NCBI GenBank assembly: GCA_947483555.1
Contig: CANKMW010000005.1
Span: forward strand, 62,001 to 126,000
Length of the DNA: 64,000 nt
Direction: 5' to 3'
Source of the DNA: Myxococcales bacterium
Lineage (GTDB): Bacteria > Myxococcota_A > Polyangia > Haliangiales > Haliangiaceae
Shown here piece after piece: positions 8,515-18,332 of the stretch. The position numbers were made by a program, and so were the translations under genes. The notes under the pieces are model-generated. The model was not told the DNA's origin. It did not search any database and saw only the letters and a program-made list of their open reading frames with translations. How positions within the stretch are numbered: position 1 is the stretch's first letter; every line of letters begins with the position of its first letter.

Positions 8515-9113
8515 ACGTGACCCGTCGTGAGCTGTTCGGGATCTGGCGCCGGAAGCAGACCGCCCCCGGCGCCGATGCGGACGTGGCTCCCGAGCGCGTG
8601 CCTGTGCCGGCGAGGCCGCCGGCGACCGCCCCGACCGCGGCGCCGCCCGCCTTCTCACTCGACGGCTTCTACCGCCAGCGCGCGACGGCGCCCGTGCTGC
8701 CGGTGTTCGCGGTGCGTGCGCCGACGTCCTCCGAGACCACCGCGACGACGCAGATCGGGGTCGGGCCACGGGCCGCCGCTTCCGCGGCGCCGACCACGGC
8801 AGCGTCGGCAGCGTCGGCAGCGTCGGCAGCGTCGGCAGCGTCGCCAGCGTCGGCAGCGTCGGCAGCGGTGGCGATCCCGACCGCCATGGTGCCGTCGGTG
8901 CTCGTCGAGGCGTGCCTCGCCACCCGCTCGTTCTGTTCGGTGTGCGTCGAGCGCTGCCCGTTGCCAGGCGCGATCGTGGTGTCGGGTGGCCGGCCACGGA
9001 TCGTGCCGGAGGCCTGCGACGGCTGCGGCCGCTGCGTCGCGGCGTGCCCGGCGCCGGTGCTCGCCCTGGCGCTGGTCGCGCGCGCCGAGCCGCTGCCGGC
9101 GGGACCGCCATGA
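8511..9113 (+). CDS. napF: NapF-like ferredoxin with two [4Fe-4S] sites
   Basis: A 200-residue protein opening MNVTRRELFGIWRR, like NapF leaders. Cysteines form one canonical site (C169, C172, C175, C179) and one spaced site (C135-x6-C142-x2-C145-x3-C149-P) of the kind seen at the end of NapF. NapF proteins help build or feed the NapA Fe-S cluster on the cytoplasmic side. Between the leader and the clusters lies a long Pro/Ala/Ser linker containing a 9-nt tandem repeat, which makes this protein unusual. It is chained by ATGA overlaps to both neighbours. Confidence 0.7.
   Translation: MNVTRRELFGIWRRKQTAPGADADVAPERVPVPARPPATAPTAAPPAFSLDGFYRQRATAPVLPVFAVRAPTSSETTATTQIGVGPRAAASAAPTTAASAASAASAASAASPASAASAAVAIPTAMVPSVLVEACLATRSFCSVCVERCPLPGAIVVSGGRPRIVPEACDGCGRCVAACPAPVLALALVARAEPLPAGPP
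8798..8867 (+). repeat. 9-nt tandem repeat inside the napF-like gene
   Basis: Seven units of GGCAGCGTC (one with a single change) plus a partial eighth encode a Ser-Ala-Ala linker at about residues 97-120. The period is a multiple of three, so copy-number changes would keep the frame. Confidence 0.85.
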
Positions 9114-9439
9114 CCGCCGCCGCCGCAGCTCCGGTTCACGAAGCGCTGCTCGACGACGCCACCGTCGCCCAGTTGTTCTTCGACATCGGTCACGCCGCCG
9201 ACCTGATCGGCATCACGCTGAAGGCGGCCGGGGCTCGCCGCGCCGATCCGGTGGCCGCCGCCGCGCCGTCGCTCGACGACGCGCACCGCGCGTTCGCGAC
9301 CGGTGCGGTTGGCGCCGTCCAGCTTCGCTATCGCTTCGGCGACGAGGAGTGGTGGGACACGCTGGTGCGAACTTCCACCGGCGTCCGTCTGATCCGCATC
9401 AGCCACACCCGCGCGCTCGCTGCGGCGAGCGGCGGTTGA
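9110..9439 (+). CDS. Unknown small protein of the nap unit
   Basis: A 109-residue soluble protein I do not recognise. It has no signal peptide, membrane segment or cysteine cluster. Readable features are an N-terminal helix-like stretch (VAQLFFDIGHAADLIGI), a Pro/Ala linker and a C-terminal strand-rich part (GAVQLRYRFGDEEWWDTLV then GVRLIRISH). It overlaps the NapF-like gene by ATGA and is followed 27 nt later by the barrel gene with its own ribosome site, so it is translated as the last member of the tightly overlapped napDABF chain. A role in maturation or regulation of the nitrate reductase is inferred from position only. Confidence 0.75.
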   Translation: MTAAAAAPVHEALLDDATVAQLFFDIGHAADLIGITLKAAGARRADPVAAAAPSLDDAHRAFATGAVGAVQLRYRFGDEEWWDTLVRTSTGVRLIRISHTRALAAASGG

Positions 9440-9466
9440 TCCCCTAGCAAGAAGAAGGAGTCTCCG

Positions 9467-10243
9467 ATGTTGCGTTCCCTGGTCATCGCTGCGGTCGTGT
9501 TCACCCCGGTGGCGTCTGCGCTCGCCGGGCCTGGGTTGACCTTGCCGAAGGGCAAGATCAACGTCGCGGTCAACGCCGAGCTCGAGCTGTCCGTCGACAA
9601 GGTCGCCAAGCCGCTGTCGCTGTCGCCCGACGTGTCGTACGGCATCACCGACGCCCTCACGGTGGCGCTGGTGCACTCGCGGTACGCGACCACCGGGTTT
9701 CGCGCCGCAGCCGGCGGCGGCCTGTGCCTCACCGGCACCGACGGCGGTTGCGTCGCCGCCTACAACAACGTCGGCGTCGAAGGCTGGCACCGCGTGCCCA
9801 GCGGCACGCTGGCGGTCGCCGCCGGTGGTGGTTTGCACGCCACCAACCTCGACGCCGGCTTCTACGCCGCCAAGCTCGGCCTCAAGGCCAGGTACACCTC
9901 CGGCCTGCTGGCGGTGAACGCGCTGCCCAGCGTGCTGGTCGCGATGACCGAGCGCGAGGACGCGACCGGTGCGCGCCTGAACCAGGACACGCTGTGGGTG
10001 CCGGTGCAGTTGACCTACCGCGCGGTCGACGCCGTGACGGTTGGCGTCGGCAGTGGCATCAAGGGGCCGCTGTCGGGCTTCGGCGACGCCTGGCAGGTGC
10101 CGCTCGGGTTCATGGGGCTGTACGCGATCGATTCGGCGCTCGCCGTCGGGGCCTCGTTCACCTTTGGCCAGATCGTCGGTGGCGCCGACGCCACCGGCGT
10201 CGACTACCGCGGCGCGCAGGCCTGGGTGAGCTACACCATGTGA
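9467..10243 (+). CDS. Predicted exported beta-barrel protein
   Basis: A 258-residue protein with a clear cleavable signal (MLRSLVIAAVVFTPVASALA). The rest alternates hydrophobic and polar residues in many short strands (for example VNVAV-type and TVALVHSRY stretches) ending WVSYTM, which fits a small outer-membrane barrel. A good ribosome site (AGAAGGAG, about 10 nt upstream) decides the start. It lies directly behind the nap genes on the same strand and may be a passage for nitrate or nitrite, but that is a guess. No close family is recognised. Confidence 0.7.
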   Translation: MLRSLVIAAVVFTPVASALAGPGLTLPKGKINVAVNAELELSVDKVAKPLSLSPDVSYGITDALTVALVHSRYATTGFRAAAGGGLCLTGTDGGCVAAYNNVGVEGWHRVPSGTLAVAAGGGLHATNLDAGFYAAKLGLKARYTSGLLAVNALPSVLVAMTEREDATGARLNQDTLWVPVQLTYRAVDAVTVGVGSGIKGPLSGFGDAWQVPLGFMGLYAIDSALAVGASFTFGQIVGGADATGVDYRGAQAWVSYTM

Positions 10244-10256
10244 GTCGCTGGTGGTC

Positions 10257-11726
10257 CTACGGCAGCGGCAGGATCAATCCGAAGGCGTCGTCGTTGACGG
10301 CGTCGGTCTGGGTGGCGCCGCCGCCCTTGTATCCGACCGCGAGGGCGAGACCACCGGACACCGCGCCGCCCCAGAACTGATCGTTGCCGTTGGCGCCCAG
10401 CGGATAGATGTGGATCCCGGTCCCGAAGCTGGTGTCGAGCGTGCCGGTGGCGGTGAGGACGGCGAAGACGGCGTCCTGAGCCGGCAGGTTGCCGGGGCCG
10501 GTCGAGCCGAGGAGCAGCGTCTTGCCGCCGGGCAGGGCGATGGCGTTGCGGCAGTTGTCGCCGACCATCGTGGCCGACGGATCGATCAACACGGCGCCGT
10601 TGGCGGCGCCGCCCCAGGTGGTATCGCGCGCGCCGGTGGCGTTGAACCGGAGTGACACCCAGTCGTTCTGCGTGCCGGTGGCGCGGCCGTAGCCGGCGGT
10701 GACCAGGTTGGTGCCGTGGACGGCGACGCTGTAGACCTCGGTCTGGAGGGCGAGCACGGTGTCGTGGAAGACGCCGCCGGTGGCGAAGGTGGTATCGAGC
10801 ACGCCGGCCGCGGTCAGCTTGAACAGCACCGGCTGGACCGAGCCCAGGCCGGGCGAGTTGGCGTATCCGCTGGCGAGCACCGAGCCATCGGCGAGCACGT
10901 TGATGCCGCGCGCGGTGGCGTTCGACTCCTGGATGTCCTGCAGGTACTTGCCGTCGCCGCCTCCGAACGAGGAGTCGACGGTACCGTCGACGGTCAGCTT
11001 CACGACCGTGTAGTCGGTGTCGGTGCGCGGGCCGCCGGCGACGGCGTTGCCCTCGCCGCGCTGGAGCGCGTACACGTAGATGATGCCGCCGGCGCCGATC
11101 GCGACCCCGCGCGCCGCGTCGAGCCCGACCAGGGTGCCCGCGTTGTCGTGCGCGGTGTTGAGATCGAGCACGCGCAGGCCGGCGACGCCGAAGCTCGCGT
11201 CGAGCGTGCCGTCGGGGTTCAGGCGGGTGACCACCACGTCGCGATCGGCGGCGTTGGCGGCGTTGGCGATCGTCGCCGACACGATCAGCTTGCCGCCGGG
11301 CTGGACGCCGATGCCGACCTCGCCGGCGCCGCCGCGGAAGTCGATCGCGGTGGTGGCGATGCCGTCGCCGCCGCCGAACGTGGTGTCGAGCGCGCCGGCG
11401 GCGGTCAGCTTGACCACGGTGACCAGCCGCGGCCCGGTCAGGGTCTGCGCCGCATAGCCGGCGGCGTAGAAGGTGTTACTCGGGCCGGCGATCGCGGACT
11501 GAAGCTGATCCGGACCGGCGGCGGCCAGCGCGACGGCGAACGGCGTCGGCGCGACGAACGGCGGCGCGTCGAGGCCGGCGTCGACGGCCGGCGGCGCGTC
11601 GACGGCGGGCGCGGCGTCGGTACCGGCGGCGTCGGCGTCGTCGAGGTGCTCGTCGTCGTCGCCGCAGGCGGTGAGCGTGAACGCCGCCAGGGCGGCGCGG
11701 AACAGGGGGTTCGACAGGGTCTTCAT
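10257..11726 (-). CDS. Delta-60 repeat lipoprotein
   Basis: A 489-residue lipoprotein (signal ending TLTACGDDD) with an Asp/Ala-rich linker followed by about seven beta-propeller-like repeats of the delta-60 type; units such as LNPDGTLDASFG, LTAAGALDTTFGGG and LTAAGVLDTTF are easy to see. It is probably displayed on the cell surface; no enzymatic motif is present. ATG 11726 was chosen over an upstream TTG because GGAG stands 6 nt in front of it. A Fur-like site lies 16-31 nt upstream of the start, so iron may control it together with the TonB receptor unit just upstream. Confidence 0.8.
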   Translation of the reverse strand: MKTLSNPLFRAALAAFTLTACGDDDEHLDDADAAGTDAAPAVDAPPAVDAGLDAPPFVAPTPFAVALAAAGPDQLQSAIAGPSNTFYAAGYAAQTLTGPRLVTVVKLTAAGALDTTFGGGDGIATTAIDFRGGAGEVGIGVQPGGKLIVSATIANAANAADRDVVVTRLNPDGTLDASFGVAGLRVLDLNTAHDNAGTLVGLDAARGVAIGAGGIIYVYALQRGEGNAVAGGPRTDTDYTVVKLTVDGTVDSSFGGGDGKYLQDIQESNATARGINVLADGSVLASGYANSPGLGSVQPVLFKLTAAGVLDTTFATGGVFHDTVLALQTEVYSVAVHGTNLVTAGYGRATGTQNDWVSLRFNATGARDTTWGGAANGAVLIDPSATMVGDNCRNAIALPGGKTLLLGSTGPGNLPAQDAVFAVLTATGTLDTSFGTGIHIYPLGANGNDQFWGGAVSGGLALAVGYKGGGATQTDAVNDDAFGLILPLP

Positions 11727-11741
11727 CGGCAGCTCCTGCAA

Positions 11742-11757
11742 TTGAAAGTCATTATCA
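11742..11757. promoter_or_regulatory. Fur-like operator before the delta-60 lipoprotein
   Basis: TTGAAAGTCATTATCA contains TGAAAGT-C-ATTATCA, which matches the Fur 7-1-7 consensus (TGATAAT-n-ATTATCA) at 12 of 14 arm positions. It is nearly the same as the site at 16662-16677 (14 of 16 positions identical). Confidence 0.6.
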
Positions 11758-11763
11758 TCGAAA

Positions 11764-11789
11764 GCCCGCGCCGCGGCAGCGCGGCGGGC
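11764..11789 (-). terminator. Candidate terminator of the TonB receptor unit
   Basis: About 10 nt past the receptor stop, in the leftward direction, GCCCGC and GCGGGC arms enclose a further GC-rich palindrome and are followed by CTTTCGAT. The U tract is short (TTT), so the strength is uncertain. Confidence 0.45.
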
Positions 11790-11798
11790 CGTGACCGT

Positions 11799-14053
<2,255 letters not shown>

Positions 14054-14057
<4 letters not shown>

Positions 14058-15460
14058 GGCCGGGCCCGCAGGTGGATGGGCGGCGTCGCGGGCGCGGCCG
14101 TGACCCACCCACGTGGACCGAGGTCGCAGACCCGCGTGAGATCGACCGCCGGATCGATGAGGGCCGCCGGTGCCCGGCCGTTGAGCGAGACCCGGGTCTC
14201 GGCGTGGACCGCGACGTCGCCGTGGCCGGCGGCGCGCAGCTCGGCCTCGACGTGGCGGGCGAGCTGCAGGATCAGATCGGGTTGGCCCGCCATCTCGCGT
14301 TCCTGGCGCGCGGTGAGGTAGCGGCGCGGTGACACCTCGAGACGCCGGCCGTCCGCGACGTGGACGATGAACGTGATGCTGCCGTGCTTCTCGCGCACCA
14401 TCACCTGCCACGCGAAGCGCATGCCGTCCTCGTTCCACGCCAGCGCGCCGGGATAGACGTGGTGGCGCAGCGGCAAGGCGAGCTGGACGACGACGTGGAG
14501 GGCGAGCACGGCGCCGAGCACCGGCCCGGCGACGCGCGGCGCCGGACCCACGGTCGCGACCGTGGCGGCGGCGCGGCGGGCGCCGACCACGGTCAGGACC
14601 CGACGCGGCCAGCTCGGTGCGAAGAAGATCAGCGCCGACGCGGTCATGATGAACGGGAACATCCCGATGTTGAAGAAGTAGCCGGTGGCGGCGTGGAACC
14701 CGATCAGGACCACGAACGCCGGCCGGCGCGTGCGCCGCCACGACAGCCACAGGACGATCGTGGTGTCGAACAGGAAGCCGGCCCAGCTCGCCGCGTAGGC
14801 CACCCAGCGCTCGTCGAGCCACGGTCCCACCAGCGGCGTGTCGGTGCGCGCCGACAGCCACACGTTGAGCGGCTGCGCGTGCAGCAGCCAGTCAGGCTGC
14901 GCCTTGGCCAGCCCGGCGAAGACGTAGACCACGCCGACCTGGAAGCGGAGCAGCCACACGGTCCACGCCGGCACCACCTCGGTGCGCAGCGCCGGCCGGC
15001 GCCAGGCGTCGACCGACCAGGCGCGGTGCGCGGGCAGGACCGCGAGCAGCCCGCCGAGCAGCACCACCAGATAGTGGTGGTTGAGGTAGCTGGTGACGTC
15101 GACCAGCTGCGTGTACGCGAAGCCGAGCACGAACAGCGGCGTGACCACGCGGTGCCAGGCGCCGGCGGCGATCGCCAGCGCCAGCGCGGCCAGCACGACG
15201 TAGTGCACGTACATGCCGGTGAGCGACCACGGCTCGACCCAGTCGAAGCCGGGGTAGTGGAAGAAGAACCTGGGTTCGCCGTACATGGGCGCGATCCACC
15301 CCGAGAGCAGGAAGCGCACGATGCCGAAGAACATGACCAGGCCGAAGACGATGCGGAACGCCGCCAGCGATGCGACGTCGACCGGCCGGGTCGCACGCGC
15401 CGCCAGCCGCCGCGTCAGCGACGGCGCGACCGGTGGGTCGCTGGCGACCGCTGACGCCAT
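14054..15460 (-). CDS. HTTM-domain membrane protein
   Basis: A 468-residue protein with seven or more membrane segments of the HTTM type (related to vitamin K-dependent gamma-carboxylases): AFRIVFGLVMFFGIVRF, the Tyr/His-rich FFFHYPGFDWVEPW, and VVYVFAGLAKAQPDWL are typical. The C-terminal about 120 residues lie outside the membrane. The biochemical role of bacterial HTTM proteins is not established. It is translationally coupled to both neighbours (TGATG in front, ATGA behind), in a unit with an imelysin-like protein and a FecA-like receptor, suggesting a part in iron acquisition. Confidence 0.85.
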
Positions 15461-16632
15461 CAGTCGTTGTCTCCGGCGACGTCGTCGGGAATGTCGAGGC
15501 CGAGTACGGTGAGGAACTGGCTCTTGAGATCGTCGGTGAAGGCCTTGGTCGCGGTGTGGAGCCCGACCACGGCCGGGCGATCGTTGGTAAGCGCGGCGAT
15601 GAAGCCGTCGGGCAGGGCGTCGGCGGCGGCGATCGCGGCGTCGATCTCGGCGGTCATGCGGGTCGCGACGTCGGCAGCGCCGACCGCGGTCAGGTAGTCG
15701 TCGAAGCCCGGGCCGTCGGCGGCCGCGGTGGTGCCGGTGAACGCGGCCCGCAGCGCGCGCAGGTTGATCCGCAGCGCCGGCGACGAGCGATCGGCGAAGC
15801 GGTGCTCGACCTCGCGCACGCATGGCAGCTCGATCGTGCCGCAGGCGTTGATCGTGATCCCGGCCGCCTCGGCGAGCTTCATGTCCTTGACCATCTCGTC
15901 GACGTAGAACAGGCCGTCGGAGACCATGTTCACCGCCTCGCGCTCGCTGGCGATCGACGACGCCGACGAGCCGGCGAGGACGAGTTGGTCGCGGTAGTTG
16001 CCGCCCTCGGGGCGCCACGCCGCCGCCAGCGTCGCGGCCTGGGTCGCGATGTCGGCGGCGACGGAGGCGGCCAGCGCACAGCGGGCGCGAGGCCGATCGG
16101 CGGCCAGCGCGTCCCAGCCGTTCGGCGTCAGCGGGCAGCTCGACGCCGGGTCGGTGTAGAACAGCAGGTACTCGACCGCCGACAGCGAGCGCGCGTTGTC
16201 GAGACGGGTGGTCACGTCGTATGCCGTCGGCGTGGTCCAGCGGACGATCACGTCCTGATCGATCGTGCACGGGGCGACCAGCGGCCAGGCGTAGATCCGG
16301 TTGCGGATCACGGCGTCGTCCTGCGCTGCCGGCCCGACCAGCACGGCATCGGCGGTCTCCCAGGTGTCGATCGCCACCGACCATGCGGAGGCGGCCGCGG
16401 CCAGGCCGTCGCCGCCGGCGGCGAGCGCGGTGCAGTGGGCCTCGACCGCATCGCGCAGCGCCGCCGCGTCGATCGCGAACCGGTCGTAGGTCGGGATCAG
16501 GAGGTGGTCAGCGACGTGGGCGAGCATCGCGCGGCGGTCGAACGGCACCGCGGCGTCCCGATCCGGCCCCGACCCGTCGCCCGAGCACGCGGCCAGCGCA
16601 GCGGCGGCAAACCAGGACACGCGGCGTGACAT
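15460..16632 (-). CDS. Imelysin-like lipoprotein
   Basis: A 390-residue lipoprotein (signal ending LAACSGDGS) with the imelysin/EfeO-like helical fold; recognisable stretches are VIRNRIYAWPLVAPCTIDQ, SLSAVEYLLFYT, and GLFYVDEMVKDMKLAEA. Imelysin proteins are iron-regulated periplasmic or surface proteins. Here the usual GxHxxE metal motif reads SLSAVE, so its Gly and His are missing. ATG 16632 is preferred to an upstream TTG because GAGG stands before it and it gives a normal lipoprotein signal. It is first in the iron unit, with a Fur-like site 30-45 nt upstream. Confidence 0.82.
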   Translation of the reverse strand: MSRRVSWFAAAALAACSGDGSGPDRDAAVPFDRRAMLAHVADHLLIPTYDRFAIDAAALRDAVEAHCTALAAGGDGLAAAASAWSVAIDTWETADAVLVGPAAQDDAVIRNRIYAWPLVAPCTIDQDVIVRWTTPTAYDVTTRLDNARSLSAVEYLLFYTDPASSCPLTPNGWDALAADRPRARCALAASVAADIATQAATLAAAWRPEGGNYRDQLVLAGSSASSIASEREAVNMVSDGLFYVDEMVKDMKLAEAAGITINACGTIELPCVREVEHRFADRSSPALRINLRALRAAFTGTTAAADGPGFDDYLTAVGAADVATRMTAEIDAAIAAADALPDGFIAALTNDRPAVVGLHTATKAFTDDLKSQFLTVLGLDIPDDVAGDND

Positions 16633-16661
16633 CCCGACCTCATAACACGACAACCCCGACT

Positions 16662-16677
16662 TTGAAAAGCATTATCA
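16662..16677. promoter_or_regulatory. Fur-like operator of the imelysin-HTTM-receptor unit
   Basis: TTGAAAAGCATTATCA contains TGAAAAG-C-ATTATCA, with a perfect right half of the Fur 7-1-7 consensus and 5 of 7 matches in the left half. It sits in a short AT-rich island that stands out from the GC-rich surroundings. The rest of 16633-16743 shows nothing else. Confidence 0.62.
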
Positions 16678-16743
16678 ATTTCGTTCTTGGCCAACCCGTT
16701 CGCCTCGCACCGATCAGGCACGCGCGCCGGCGCAGGGCTGTGG

Positions 16744-18141
16744 TCACCGCCGCGGGCGGACGCGGAAGCTGGCGATCTTGTCGTCGGGGCCGAGCGCCAG
16801 CGCGACGTCGAAGGTCGCCGTCGTGTACGTGACCTGATAGCCGAAGACGACGTCGTCGCCGAGCTCCTCGCGACTCACCAGGGTCACCCGCGTCGGCGCC
16901 CCCAGCCGTCCCAGGAGCGTCGGATACAGCTGCTGGACGTGCGCGAACATGCCGGCTCGCAAGCCGGCGAAGTCGGTCGCGGCCAGCGTGCCAGCGGCCG
17001 CTGCGGCGAGCAGCCCATGCAGCCTCGCGGTGATGGCTGGATCGCGGTCGGGGATCGGCGCCAGCGCCGGGGCCGCGAGCGAAGGGTCGAGCAGCGCCGC
17101 GAGCCCGTCGGTCAGCCGCTCGGGCTCCGCCGTCGCCAGGTTGCAGAGGGCGATCACGGTGACATCGTCATCGGGGTAGCGGAGCAGATCGGTCCGGAAC
17201 CCCTGCCACGCGCCGCCGTGGCGAAACACGCGGTGGCCGTTGATCGGGGCCACGAACCAGCCGGCGGCGTACGGGAAGGTCTTGCCGCTGTTCAGCCGGG
17301 CCGGCGCGTAGACCTGGTCCCAGCTCTCGGGGCGCAGGATCGCGCCGGATCGCAGCACCTGGTTCCAGGCCACGAGATCGTCGATCGAATAGTAGAGCGC
17401 GCCGTCGGCGGTCGTGTTGATCGTCGGCGCCACCCAGTCATGATGCTTCATGACCTCGCCGTCGAGCTGGTAGCCATCGGCGCGGTGCGGAACGATGCCG
17501 GCTTCATCGATGATCTGCGCCGTCTTCATGCCGGCGGGTGCGAAGATCCGGTCGCGGAGTTGATCGCCGTAGAAGCGGCCACCGACCTTGCCGGCCAGGA
17601 TCCCGAGGATGACGTAGCCGGTGTTGCTGTAGCTCCACCGCGCCCCGGCCGCGAACTCGAGAGGCTGTGCGAAGGCGAGGCCGAGCAGCTCGTCCTCGGT
17701 CCGATCGCGCCGGTAGTCGAACGACTCGGTGGTGTAGTCGGCGAGCCCCGACGTGTGATTGAGCAGATGGCGGATGGTGATCGCGCGCAGCGCCGCTGGC
17801 GTCGTCGGCAGGTAGGTCGCGATCGACTCGTCGAGGCGGAGCCGTCCGTCCTCGACCAGCAGCATCACCAGCGCGGCGGTGAACTGCTTGCCCATCGAAC
17901 CCGACTGAAAGATGGTGGCCGAGGTCGCAGCGACGTCGTGCTCGAGGTTGGCCAATCCGTAGCCGCGGACCTTGACTGGCTCGCCGCGATGGAGCAGCGC
18001 GATGCCGCAGCCTGGGATACGCTGGCGCGCCATCTCGTCGGCGACGAAGCTGTCGAGTGCGTCGAGGCGGACGACCGGGGAGGGCGACTCGGCGCGCTGG
18101 CCGACACATGCACTGGCGGCGATCGCGAACACCACCAGCAT
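16744..18141 (-). CDS. Class C beta-lactamase-like serine hydrolase, lipoprotein
   Basis: A 465-residue exported hydrolase. The leader MLVVFAIAASACVGQ gives a lipoprotein signal. The penicillin-binding fold is shown by SMGK (catalytic Ser and Lys), YSNTGY (YxN motif) and RHGGAW (HGG in place of KTG). Such proteins are peptidases or esterases more often than true beta-lactamases, and the substrate is unknown. A C-terminal domain of about 120 residues follows the catalytic part. ATG 18141 was chosen for its AGGAG ribosome site 4 nt upstream and the signal; the frame is open further upstream. Confidence 0.85.
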   Translation of the reverse strand: MLVVFAIAASACVGQRAESPSPVVRLDALDSFVADEMARQRIPGCGIALLHRGEPVKVRGYGLANLEHDVAATSATIFQSGSMGKQFTAALVMLLVEDGRLRLDESIATYLPTTPAALRAITIRHLLNHTSGLADYTTESFDYRRDRTEDELLGLAFAQPLEFAAGARWSYSNTGYVILGILAGKVGGRFYGDQLRDRIFAPAGMKTAQIIDEAGIVPHRADGYQLDGEVMKHHDWVAPTINTTADGALYYSIDDLVAWNQVLRSGAILRPESWDQVYAPARLNSGKTFPYAAGWFVAPINGHRVFRHGGAWQGFRTDLLRYPDDDVTVIALCNLATAEPERLTDGLAALLDPSLAAPALAPIPDRDPAITARLHGLLAAAAAGTLAATDFAGLRAGMFAHVQQLYPTLLGRLGAPTRVTLVSREELGDDVVFGYQVTYTTATFDVALALGPDDKIASFRVRPRR

Positions 18142-18332
18142 GGCGCTCCTGCGCTGGCGGTTTCGGCGAACCCGGCACGCACCCCCGATCCTTGACGCCA
18201 GCGGGGCGCCATGACCAGTCTGGGCGGTGCTGACCTCGCGTATCGTGCTTCGCACGCTGCCTTACTACCAGACAACGGAGACTACGTCCTGATGTGGGGT
18301 CGGTCCCGGCAGCGTCGGCGCTGGGCCGTGAC

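Noticed and set aside
16744..18141. True antibiotic beta-lactamase
   Set aside because: SMGK, YSN and HGG also occur in esterases and D-amino peptidases, and the extra C-terminal domain is not typical of AmpC.
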